DNA of 16,078 nucleotides from an uncultured Elusimicrobium sp. Its GTDB lineage: Bacteria; Elusimicrobiota; Elusimicrobia; Elusimicrobiales; Elusimicrobiaceae. The notes beneath the pieces are model-generated. The model was given only the letters and a program-made list of their open reading frames with translations. It made no database searches and was not told the origin of the DNA. The stretch's first letter is position 1, and every line of letters starts with the position of its first letter. The DNA lies in assembly GCA_902767385.1 (NCBI GenBank), contig CACXHA010000017.1, forward strand, positions 1-16,078, given 5' to 3'. This document shows, one piece after another, positions 8,367 to 15,800 of the stretch. A program made the position numbers and the translations under genes.

Positions 8367-9383
8367 ATGAAAAAAGATTTTACGATTTTGGGAATTGAGT
8401 CCACCTGTGATGAAACTTCCGCGGCGCTACTTCGCGGTGGGAAGACCCTTGTTTCCAATGTAATCTATTCCCAAATTGAAGAACATAAAAAGTACCATGG
8501 TGTTGTGCCGGAGCTGGCCAGCCGCGCTCACGCTGCAAAGATTGCTGCTGTTATTCAGGAGGCATTACAGCAAGAGCATATTGATTGTGTTGCTTTTGCA
8601 AGTGGGCCGGGGCTTCCGGGTGGGCTTATGGTCGGTCGGGTAGCGGCAGAAACATTGGCTACTTACAAACAAATTCCGCTTATTGGAGTGAACCATTTAG
8701 AAGGGCACCTTTTTGCGTGTGATTTTGAAAACGGCGAAGTAAAAAACCGGCTTAAGTTTCCGTTAATTGCCTTGGTAGTATCCGGCGGACATACGGAACT
8801 ATGGTATGTAAAAGGATACGGACAATACAAGGTACTGGGCAAAACAAGAGATGATGCGGCCGGCGAAGCTTTTGATAAAGTAGCCAAACTATTAGGGTTG
8901 CCTTATCCCGGCGGACCGCAAGTTTCCAAACAAGCGTTGCAAGGCCGGCGCGATGCTATTGCTTTTCCGCGTCCGTTATTACCGGGCACGTGGGAGTTCT
9001 CTTTTAGTGGGATTAAGACGGCCGTTAGTTATTACCTGCGTGACCATAGGGATATTAACGTGCCGGATGTTTGCGCTAGTTTTGAACAAGCTATGGTGGA
9101 TACATTAGTTGCAAAAACCCTCTTAGCCGCGCGTAAATATAAGACAAATTATATTGCGGTAGGCGGGGGGGTTGCTGCCAATAGTTTACTTCGCCAAACG
9201 CTTGAGCAACGCGCCGGTAAAGAACACAAAACGGTGTTTTTTGTAGACCGTAAATTATCTTCCGACAATGCGGCTATGATTGCATTAGCGGCCTATAAAA
9301 AGTTAGAATATGCCCAGGCCACCGGCAAACCGCTTCGTCCTAACATTAATATTAACCCTAATATGAAGGTTCGCAGTTGGTAA
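8367..9383 (+). CDS. tsaD: tRNA N6-adenosine threonylcarbamoyltransferase
   Basis: TsaD (YgjD/Kae1 family) transfers the threonylcarbamoyl group to A37 of ANN-decoding tRNAs, working with TsaB and TsaE in bacteria. The ASKHA-fold signatures are complete: GIESTCDETSAAL at the N-terminus, ASGPGLPGGLMVGR (about 78-91), the metal-binding NHLEGHLFA with His110 and His114, VVSGGHTEL, GGGVAANSLLR, and Asp300 in SSDNAAM, the third metal ligand. The length of 338 residues is standard. It begins two bases after the ctpA stop; there is no strong Shine-Dalgarno, so coupling is likely. The partners tsaB, tsaC and tsaE are not in the window. Confidence 0.97.
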   Translation: MKKDFTILGIESTCDETSAALLRGGKTLVSNVIYSQIEEHKKYHGVVPELASRAHAAKIAAVIQEALQQEHIDCVAFASGPGLPGGLMVGRVAAETLATYKQIPLIGVNHLEGHLFACDFENGEVKNRLKFPLIALVVSGGHTELWYVKGYGQYKVLGKTRDDAAGEAFDKVAKLLGLPYPGGPQVSKQALQGRRDAIAFPRPLLPGTWEFSFSGIKTAVSYYLRDHRDINVPDVCASFEQAMVDTLVAKTLLAARKYKTNYIAVGGGVAANSLLRQTLEQRAGKEHKTVFFVDRKLSSDNAAMIALAAYKKLEYAQATGKPLRPNININPNMKVRSW

Positions 9384-9388
9384 GTTAT

Positions 9389-9402
9389 AAGGAGTAAAAA
9401 TG
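9389..9402 (+). promoter_or_regulatory. Ribosome-binding site fixing the start of the solute-binding-like gene
   Basis: AAGGAG at 9389-9394 lies six bases before ATG 9400. An in-frame stop (TAA 9388-9390) sits immediately upstream, so no longer protein can start before 9400. This matters because it excludes an overlooked N-terminal signal peptide. Confidence 0.85.
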
Positions 9403-10605
9403 ATTTTATGGGCCATGCCCGATGCGGGCGATAAAAGCAAAGAGACGTATGCTTCCTTTATTGCTTTATTTAAAAAAGAAAACCCGAATATTCCCGTATC
9501 GGTACGGGTGTTTACGCGTAACGTGTTGTGGCGACGTATGTTTACCATTAAAAACCCCACGCACGAGGAAGAAATCCCCGATATTATCCAAATTCCGCAT
9601 TATTGGACCTCTTTATTAGTGCGCGAAGGCGTAGCTGAAAATTTGTCTCAATTAGACCCGGGTCTTTCGCTTTCCAATTGTTTAAATCCGCTTAAAACCC
9701 ATTGTTATAAACCGGGGACGAAGGATATTTACTCCTACCCCTGGTGGTTTGACATTAGTGCGCTACATTACCGAGCGGACCACTTGTCTGCCGTTACCAA
9801 AAACCCGGAAAAAGATTTGTCTACTTGGTCCGGTTTCTTGCATATTTGCCAACTTTTGCGTGAAAAATTTAAAGATATTCCCGGTTATTACCCGGTACAA
9901 AATGGGGATTGGCGCGGTTCGCTTTCCATGCGCAGCGCTTTGCCTTGTGTGTGGGGGCGCGGCGTAGATTTGTTGACGGACGATTTGAAACGTACCAGCG
10001 TAGCCACAAAAGCCTTTAAAGAGGGAATTCGCGATTATATTACGTTGGCATTGGACAACTTTATGCCCATTTTGCGCGAACGTGGCTCCTTGGGAACGAT
10101 GGTATCTGGTAAAGCCAGTTTAATGCTTTCGCGCAAGTTGGGGCTGAGTACTTTTGATGCCCGGCGGGGAATCCAAGTGCGCACGGTGCCCGTTCCTACC
10201 ACGGGGGAAACGCGCGCGGCGTATTTATCGGGGATGAATTTATTTATTAATGTGCGTAGCCAGCACAAAAAAGAAGCGTTGGCGTTCCTTAAATTTTGTG
10301 CCCGGCCGGATATTCAAACCCGCTACGCCAAGCTGTTGGAAGTTTTCCCGGCGTATGAAGACTCATTGGAACTATTTATGTTATCTTCTGGGCGGCGCGT
10401 GCGTAATTACGGCACGATTTTAGCTTCGGCTCGTACCTTGCCCAATTTAACGGTAACCGGAACGATTATGGAAATTTTAAAACGCATTTTGGCCGTTTGC
10501 GCTACGCAAATTGTAGAAGGGCGTTTTACCCAGGCCTCGCTAGACCGCGAACTGGACCAGGCCGCCAAAGAAATTACCTATTTACTGTCTATTTATGAGG
10601 GCTAA
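9400..10605 (+). CDS. Family 1 solute-binding-protein fold without export signal
   Basis: A 401-residue periplasmic-binding-protein-like (SBP_bac_1 type) protein. The two-lobed fold is recognisable from MILWAMPDAGDKSK at the first strand, YSYPWWFDISALHYRAD (111-127; the hinge-side 'Y..P...D...L.YR' pattern, with two tryptophans that could stack on a sugar), TWSGFLHICQLL (about 143-153), MVSGKASLML (234-243), VPVPTTGE...YLSGMNLFIN...HKKEALAFLKF (264-299), and a C-terminal helix after IVEGRFTQASLDREL. These proteins normally catch sugars outside the cell for ABC transporters. This one starts directly on the first beta strand with no signal peptide or lipobox, an upstream in-frame stop rules out a longer form, and no permease or ATPase is nearby. 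It is followed after two bases by a diguanylate cyclase, so I infer a cytoplasmic ligand sensor. The ligand is unknown. Confidence 0.82.
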   Translation: MILWAMPDAGDKSKETYASFIALFKKENPNIPVSVRVFTRNVLWRRMFTIKNPTHEEEIPDIIQIPHYWTSLLVREGVAENLSQLDPGLSLSNCLNPLKTHCYKPGTKDIYSYPWWFDISALHYRADHLSAVTKNPEKDLSTWSGFLHICQLLREKFKDIPGYYPVQNGDWRGSLSMRSALPCVWGRGVDLLTDDLKRTSVATKAFKEGIRDYITLALDNFMPILRERGSLGTMVSGKASLMLSRKLGLSTFDARRGIQVRTVPVPTTGETRAAYLSGMNLFINVRSQHKKEALAFLKFCARPDIQTRYAKLLEVFPAYEDSLELFMLSSGRRVRNYGTILASARTLPNLTVTGTIMEILKRILAVCATQIVEGRFTQASLDRELDQAAKEITYLLSIYEG

Positions 10606-10607
10606 TT

Positions 10608-12119
10608 ATGTTTGATAAAAAATCTTATACCCTTTATAAATTTCATAAACAATTAAACCAGGCTTTTCAAAATAAGCGCGAACTTTTAGAAAGTGCTTTG
10701 CCGGTACTTCGCAATTTATTTAAGTTGGACCGTATTTACTTTTTTGATTGGCAACAAGAGCGGGCTATTTTATCCTTGCGCATGATGTGCAAAAAAGAAT
10801 ATTGCATGGACAAACAGGAAGATATTTCCGTCATTAGTGAGCCGGCCTTTTTAAAACAACTCTTGCGCGAAGGTATTGCTGATTCTACCGATTTAAGTTA
10901 TCCCGCTATTTATGTGTTGGTTAAATGGCAACGCCCCAGTATGGAATTAAAAGGCGGTGAAGTGCATACCTATATGCAAGAAAAAGTAGGTGTGTTACGT
11001 TTGGAGCGGTTTAAAAAGACGCATGGTTTTTCCTCGCAAGAGAAGGAACTGATTATGGCACTAGGTCAAGAAATTTCACACAATTTACGCAATACGGAAA
11101 TTGACCAAGCCAAAAATCAGCGTCTAAATGTATCTACAGCATTAAATGCACTTTCAACGGTGTTTGCTTCGTCGTTGCGGTTAAATGACGGTTTAGAGCT
11201 TATCTTGCAAGGGGTGCAAAAATATTTCCGCTTTGACCGGGTCCGTTTGTATTTAACTGATTCATACGCCCGGCGTATTAAGAGCGCACTTTGTGTGGAT
11301 ATTTCCGGGCAAGTGGTGCACCACAACGCAGGTGAAATCAGTGAGCAAGAACAGGGGCTTCTTAAAGAAGTATTTGACTCAGCTGCCACCTATCGTTCCA
11401 CGCGCAGTGTTATTTATATTCCCCTAAAAGTGCAGCGTAGCAAAGTGGGTTTTTTGGCATTTGATAACGTGCTTTCCCGGCGGCATATTGGGTATTTGGA
11501 TTTTATTTCTCTTCAGCAGTTCGCCTCGCAAATGGCCTTAGCAATTGATAATGCGCGTTTGTTTGAGCGCGTGCAAGAACTTTCTAATTACGACGAGCTT
11601 ACCCGCTTGCCGGTGCGCCGTTATTTTAATGAAAAATTTGCCGAAGAAATTTACCGCGCCAAGCGTTTTGGGTTAACTCTTTCTTTGCTCATTATGGACA
11701 TTGATTTTTTCAAACAAATTAACGACAACTACGGGCATCAAATCGGGGACTGGGCTTTGCAAGAAGTCAGCCGCATTATCCGCAGTAGTTTGCGCCAAAC
11801 GGATGTGCCGTGCCGCTTTGGAGGAGATGAAATGGTAATTATGCTCCCCAGTACTAATAGTGAAGAGTCTAAAATTATCGCCAAACGTTTGAAAGAGCGT
11901 ATCAATGCGCTTACGTTGCCTACCAAATACACTGGGGGGGAAGAAATCCATATTTCCATTAGCCAAGGGATTGCTTCCTACCCAACGGATGCTTCCAACG
12001 CAGAAGAACTTTTATCCAAGGCCGACCAGGCACTGTACGTAGTTAAGAAAAATGGGCGCGGTTTTTTTGCCGTATACCGGGAAGTGGCTGACCAAGTACA
12101 AGGCTACACCAAAGAGTAA
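10608..12119 (+). CDS. Diguanylate cyclase with GAF-like sensory domains (GGDEF)
   Basis: Predicted to make cyclic di-GMP from two GTP in the cytoplasm. The 503-residue protein has no membrane segment. Residues about 15-165 look like a divergent GAF domain (ending VGVLRLERFKKTHGFSSQEKELI), about 175-318 a clearer GAF domain (ending GFLAFDNV ... FASQMALAIDNARLFERV), and 325-495 the GGDEF domain, entered through the usual NYDELTRLPVRRYF. Key residues are kept: Asp364 in MDIDFFKQIND, signature GGDEM (405-409, Met replacing the usual Phe), and an intact inhibitory I-site RQTD (396-399) five residues before it, so product feedback is expected. No EAL or HD-GYP domain is present. It starts two bases after the solute-binding-like gene and probably ends the long operon. 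Activity likely; regulation by the upstream protein is inference. Confidence 0.93.
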   Translation: MFDKKSYTLYKFHKQLNQAFQNKRELLESALPVLRNLFKLDRIYFFDWQQERAILSLRMMCKKEYCMDKQEDISVISEPAFLKQLLREGIADSTDLSYPAIYVLVKWQRPSMELKGGEVHTYMQEKVGVLRLERFKKTHGFSSQEKELIMALGQEISHNLRNTEIDQAKNQRLNVSTALNALSTVFASSLRLNDGLELILQGVQKYFRFDRVRLYLTDSYARRIKSALCVDISGQVVHHNAGEISEQEQGLLKEVFDSAATYRSTRSVIYIPLKVQRSKVGFLAFDNVLSRRHIGYLDFISLQQFASQMALAIDNARLFERVQELSNYDELTRLPVRRYFNEKFAEEIYRAKRFGLTLSLLIMDIDFFKQINDNYGHQIGDWALQEVSRIIRSSLRQTDVPCRFGGDEMVIMLPSTNSEESKIIAKRLKERINALTLPTKYTGGEEIHISISQGIASYPTDASNAEELLSKADQALYVVKKNGRGFFAVYREVADQVQGYTKE

Positions 12120-12137
12120 CTTTCTTTTTGATGTCAT

Positions 12138-12233
12138 AAAGCATTATTCCCGAACTTGTTTCGGGATCTTCAACGCTTGTTGTTATAAACAGCAACGGCG
12201 TGCGTGGAAGATCCTGAAAAAATTTCAGGGATA
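12138..12233 (+). repeat. 96-bp palindromic element, copy 1
   Basis: First of two direct copies 427 bases apart, 92/96 identical. It folds in parts: a perfect 7-bp hairpin TCCCGAA-CTTGT-TTCGGGA (12148-12166); a long outer stem of TTCGGGATCTTC (12160-12171) with GAAGATCCTGAA (12207-12218; one G-T pair), enclosing a smaller TTGTTG/CAGCAA hairpin; and a perfect 7-bp hairpin CCTGAAA-AAA-TTTCAGG (12213-12229). The end hairpins compete with the outer stem, so alternative cloverleaf-like or rod-like folds exist, and the DNA could extrude as a cruciform. It starts 18 bases after the diguanylate cyclase stop. Confidence 0.9.
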
Positions 12234-12240
12234 TTTTTTA
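12213..12240 (+). terminator. Candidate intrinsic terminator within palindrome copy 1
   Basis: The perfect 7-bp stem CCTGAAA/TTTCAGG with an AAA loop is followed after a few bases by a T-run (12234-12239), 94 bases past the diguanylate cyclase stop. The stem is AT-rich and short, so termination may be modest. The equivalent hairpin in copy 2 lacks an adjacent T-run. Confidence 0.45.
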
Positions 12241-12259
12241 ATTTAAATTTTGTTATACT
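12231..12259 (+). promoter_or_regulatory. Candidate promoter of the GIY-YIG gene
   Basis: A good -10 hexamer TATACT lies at 12254-12259; the -35 region 17 bases upstream (ATATTT at 12231-12236) is weak. Transcription would begin at about 12265-12267, on the ATG itself. No Shine-Dalgarno sequence precedes this ATG, so the message may be leaderless. Confidence 0.4.
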
Positions 12260-12265
12260 AACGAT

Positions 12266-12553
12266 ATGTTGGCTGTATATATCCTAACAAATCGAACAAA
12301 CGATGTATTGTATGTGGGGTGTACAAGTTGTTTATCCCAACGTACATATGTGCATGAACTAAAACTATTGCCACGTAGTTTTTCTGCTCGTTATAATGTG
12401 GTTAAACTAGTTTATTATGAATTGTGTGATAATAAAACAAGTGCTTACAGACGTGAACATCAGCTTAAGAATTGGCATCGTGAATGGAAAAGAAACTTAA
12501 TTACTAATTTTAATCCCAAGTGGAAAGATTTAGTGGATACGCTACAACCCTAA
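12266..12553 (+). CDS. Small GIY-YIG nuclease-domain protein (COG2827/YhbQ-like)
   Basis: A 95-residue single-domain protein of the GIY-YIG endonuclease superfamily, which cleaves DNA through a tyrosine-based, metal-dependent site. The motif halves are AVYILTNRT (Tyr5) and LYVGCTS (Tyr16-Gly18). Arg26 and His30 follow in QRTYVHELK. The catalytic glutamate is Glu64 in RREHQLKNWHREWKRN, and the family-typical ending is NPKWKDL. All expected active-site residues are present, so it is probably intact. Its composition (rich in AAA, TTA and AAT codons) differs from the neighbouring operon, suggesting transfer. It sits between two 96-bp palindromic repeats. No ribosome site is seen, but a -10 box ends six bases before the ATG. 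Substrate unknown; the flanking palindromes are an attractive but unproven target. Confidence 0.88.
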   Translation: MLAVYILTNRTNDVLYVGCTSCLSQRTYVHELKLLPRSFSARYNVVKLVYYELCDNKTSAYRREHQLKNWHREWKRNLITNFNPKWKDLVDTLQP

Positions 12554-12564
12554 TATATTTCAAG

Positions 12565-12660
12565 AAAGCATTATTCCCGAACTTGTTTCGGGATCTTCAA
12601 CGCTTGTTGTTATAAACAGTAACGGCGTATGTGAAAGATCCTGAAAAAATTTCAGGGATA
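12565..12660 (+). repeat. 96-bp palindromic element, copy 2
   Basis: Second direct copy, starting 11 bases after the GIY-YIG stop. It differs from copy 1 at four sites (12620, 12629, 12630, 12634), every one a transition to A or T and all on the 3' arm of the central stem. One (12634) breaks a base pair of the GATCTTC/GAAGATC stem; the one at 12620 turns a G-C pair into a wobble. The two end hairpins are unchanged (12575-12593 and 12640-12656). Confidence 0.9.
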
Positions 12661-12702
12661 ATCCAGATAAAATATACCTTTTTCTTCTTCGTAAAAAAAC
12701 AG

Positions 12703-12731
12703 TTGACAATTACCTCAAAAGTTGCGAAAAT
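12703..12731 (+). promoter_or_regulatory. Candidate sigma-70 promoter of the large secreted-protein gene
   Basis: A consensus -35 TTGACA at 12703-12708 is followed after 17 bases by GAAAAT at 12726-12731, a 4/6 match to TATAAT. Transcription would start near 12738, leaving a leader of about 160 bases before ATG 12899. It lies 43 bases beyond palindrome copy 2, in a stretch with no gene. Confidence 0.5.
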
Positions 12732-12737
12732 TTATGT

Positions 12738-12898
12738 GTGTAGGTTTATGCCCTTATTACGGGCAGAGCCGACATGCAAGAAGGGTAAAACGCGGCGCAG
12801 AGTTTACAGCTGAAATTCTCCGTCGTAAATAGGTTGTTTTTATATTAAATTTTGCTGTGTTAAAACAGTAAGAAACCTTGCAAGGGACTGAAAAGGAA
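12738..12898 (+). promoter_or_regulatory. Long, possibly structured 5' leader
   Basis: This gene-free stretch holds a GCCC/GGGC hairpin (12750-12764) and a bulged stem-loop at 12790-12826. In the latter, ACG pairs with CGT, CGG with CCG, and AGAGTTT with AAATTCT, around an ACAGCTG loop. The perfect palindrome CCTTGCAAGG (12876-12885) overlaps the AAGGGA (12882-12887) that could serve as ribosome site for the ATG 11 bases later. A fold hiding that site would control translation. I do not recognise a known riboswitch: the conserved cores of c-di-GMP-I, TPP, FMN, cobalamin, fluoride and ZTP types are not seen. Confidence 0.3.
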
Positions 12899-15800
12899 AT
12901 GACAAAACTTCAACATTTTATCCGCACGCTTTTTAAATCTCAGACGGTAAAAACGTCTATTTTAAGTATCTTATTCGTGGCGGCTATAACGCCGCTTGCC
13001 CTGGCCCAAACGGTAAATACTGAAAGTACCGGGGTGTATTATACCAATGGGTATACTGCCCAAGACGCTAGTGCCACTGTTGATCAAGATAGAGCGTTGT
13101 ACTGTAATGGTTGGATGAACGGCGCCGGGAAGTTGACAGCTTGGCCTAGTAACAATGCAACGGATGACCGTAGCTTTATTGTAGACGGTTCTACAAATCC
13201 TCCGTCTAATCGCACGCAACACGATCCCTGGGTAAGCTCCGGGCTTATCGAATATGACCAACCCTATCCCGCACCGACTACTGCCAACAACTACCCCAAC
13301 CACTGTTTAGGTTTGTGTGCGGAGTTTTCCTGTAGCAACTTGCCCGTCGGTCAATCTACCTATTCTATTGCATTTCCTTTGCAGCGTATTACGTTTGATA
13401 TTTTTAAATATTATAACGGTAAGAACCCCAAAAATCCCGATGAGCTTCCTTCTATTCGCAGTATTGATGTTTACCCCAAAGGGTATACTGATGATTATAA
13501 AAAATATACCTGTGGTTCTTACCACTGTACTAACGCCGGTGCCGATAATGGTACAGATTTAGCCGATTGTTTGGGAGCTCACTGGATTTGTGATGGTACG
13601 ACTCCCAATGTAAGTAAATGTTGGCGTTCTACGGCTAAGTCCAGTGCTTGTAGTGGCGTGACACCTTGTTCGGCCGGGGCCAGTGGGTGTGAATGTTACT
13701 ACTACAAGGGAGGAGAAGAACAAAGTTCGGCAGATATTTACAGAGGGTGCAACGAAGACACAGGTCATAGTGATTGTGTCTTGTTTGATAACAACGGTGC
13801 CGAAACCAATGAAACTTTATCTTTCTGTACCGGGTGGGATGCTTCTTATGAAATGGCCGGCGAGTTTGGTAAAACCAACGGGCAGTTTGGGTTCCGCGCT
13901 ACGGCTTATACCAACGTCCCTTCAGACGGAGTCATTGCAGACCGTATTGAAATTGAAGAAACGGGGGTTTATCCGGGGCATAACGGGGCTGCCCAAATCC
14001 CAATCCAAATTGACGTTACCAACGTACATACGGTGCGCAGCACGCCCAGTTTAGTGGGTACCATTACCCCGGTGTCTGCCCAACCTTATACTTTTACCTA
14101 TCGTTTAAGTAAAGATGCCGATGTTCGTATTGCCATTTTTGATGCTTCTACCGCGGATACGGCGGTATATGGTACTTCTTCTACCCAAAATGATTTTGCC
14201 GCAGGGGGCGATTACCAAGCCGCAACCGGCGTGATTGTCCGCACGTTGGTGGACTGGCAACCGCGTACGGGTGAGGGTATCAAAGGAACCGATAAAGATA
14301 CGCAAATTGCGGATTTTGACTCGTGGGATGGCCGCCATGACGAAGGGTTTTTACTCCCGGCCGGCAACTACATTGCTTCTATTCAAGCCAAATCCCAGGA
14401 CGAATGGGACGGAATTGACTTTTCTCGCGCGGTTACCCGCCAAGTATCTTTAGATCCTTTAAAGTTGACAGATGTACAAGTAACCGGGCTTAACAAAAAA
14501 TCTACGGCTTATGCCACCATCTCTTATGTACCTACGGAACCTTCCACCGTATACTGGGAAATTTACACTCCCGGGACTACGTTTAGCGGTCCTAATGGTG
14601 TGTCGGAAATTTTGACAGATTCTTCCAAACCTACTGGTACCGCTCCTACGGCGGTTAACGGCACGTTGGTTTACCAAAGTACCGAACAAAAATCCGGCCG
14701 TATGAATTATACACAACGTTGGGACGGCACCTGCCAAGCGTTGGATGCCGACGGAAATCCTACCGATTGTGTGCGTACGTATGCCAAAGGGGAGAAAAAA
14801 TCTAACGGTCAAATTGCGGCCGCGGGTGACACAGAAACCTTTGCATACGGAGCTCCACTACCTGACGGCAACTATGTATATGTGTTATGGGCCGAAATAC
14901 CTTATAATGGTAAATACGTAAATGCCATTGGGTCTAGTGATGGAAAATCCCCTAAATTTACGCCCAATGCTACTTGTTCCGGTTCCGGTAAAGAAATTAA
15001 CAACCAATGTTTTACCGGTGTAAAAACTTTAAAATATACTACAGGTACACTCCCGCTGGAACGTGGTTTAGTTGGTATTACAATGCAGCCGGTTGCGTAT
15101 GCAACGTTAGGTTCTACACCTAATGTATACGGATTAGATCCGTTTAAATTTAAATATGCGTTGGACCGCGATGCGCAAGTGATTGCCACGGTGGAAAATA
15201 CAGCCGGGCTGGTGGTCAAACACCTTACCTTAGAAGAGGGTGAACCGGGCGTTGCGCAACAACTTAATGAACTGTCGTGGGACGGGCGTGATGACCAAGG
15301 CCGTATGGTTTACCCCGGAACGTATATGTTCCGCGTCAAAGCCATGGATGCCATGTTCCCGGCGCAAAACAATGAAGCAATTGTAGTGTTCCCCGTAGAT
15401 ATGTATCGTGTGGTAGATGTTTCTACAACCGGTGTATTTGGGGATAGCAATGCGAAAGCCACCATTTCTTACCATTTGTCTAAACCGATGTTTGCTCAAA
15501 TTAACATCTATAATAAAGATGTGGTAATTCCCAATTATAATAGTACAACCGGGGATTATGATAATGCGAAAATTACGGCTGTTTACTCAGGGAGCAATAA
15601 TTCTGTTTCCGGTACAACGGTGGAAAGTGGTTTGACATACATAGCTGAAGGAAGTGCCACCGTATCCGTAAACGGGACCGATGTAACCAACACGGGAATT
15701 AAAATCCCGGTGGACGGTTCGTATGTAGATTATGCAGATTGCGGAGCTAATACCTGCCGCAATACGTGGACCAGCACTACCAACCACACCATTACGGGGG

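Larger units (their letters stand above)
12138..12660. mobile_element. Putative palindrome-flanked GIY-YIG element
   Basis: Two direct 96-bp palindromic copies bracket a 95-codon GIY-YIG nuclease gene, and the ensemble is visibly AT-richer than the flanking operon. No transposase, terminal inverted repeats of the whole unit, or target-site duplication could be recognised. From memory, palindromes with TCCCGAACTTGTTTCGGGA-like ends occur near small GIY-YIG genes in several unrelated bacteria, but I cannot check this here. I infer a homing- or REP-like element in which the nuclease acts on the palindromes; it could instead be a local duplication. Confidence 0.5.

Noticed and set aside
12138..12233. 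tRNA or tRNA-like gene, because of the cloverleaf-like fold
   Set aside because: No T-loop GTTCRA, anticodon-arm or CCA-type acceptor pattern; stem lengths do not fit a tRNA.
12052..12246. Small + strand ORF across the end of the diguanylate cyclase and the first palindrome
   Set aside because: It overlaps a well-supported gene in another frame, reads through the palindromic repeat and has no recognisable domain or ribosome site.
12138..12660. CRISPR array
   Set aside because: Only two repeats of 96 bp separated by a gene, strongly self-complementary over their full length; no short regular spacers and no cas genes.
12631..12813. 60-codon ORF after palindrome copy 2
   Set aside because: It starts inside the repeat and runs through the promoter and the leader stem-loop; the translation is low-complexity with no family resemblance.
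12738..12830. c-di-GMP-I (GEMM) riboswitch ahead of the secreted gene
   Set aside because: The conserved GGGCAAACC, GAAA tetraloop and GGGACGCAAAGCC core segments are missing; only generic hairpins remain.
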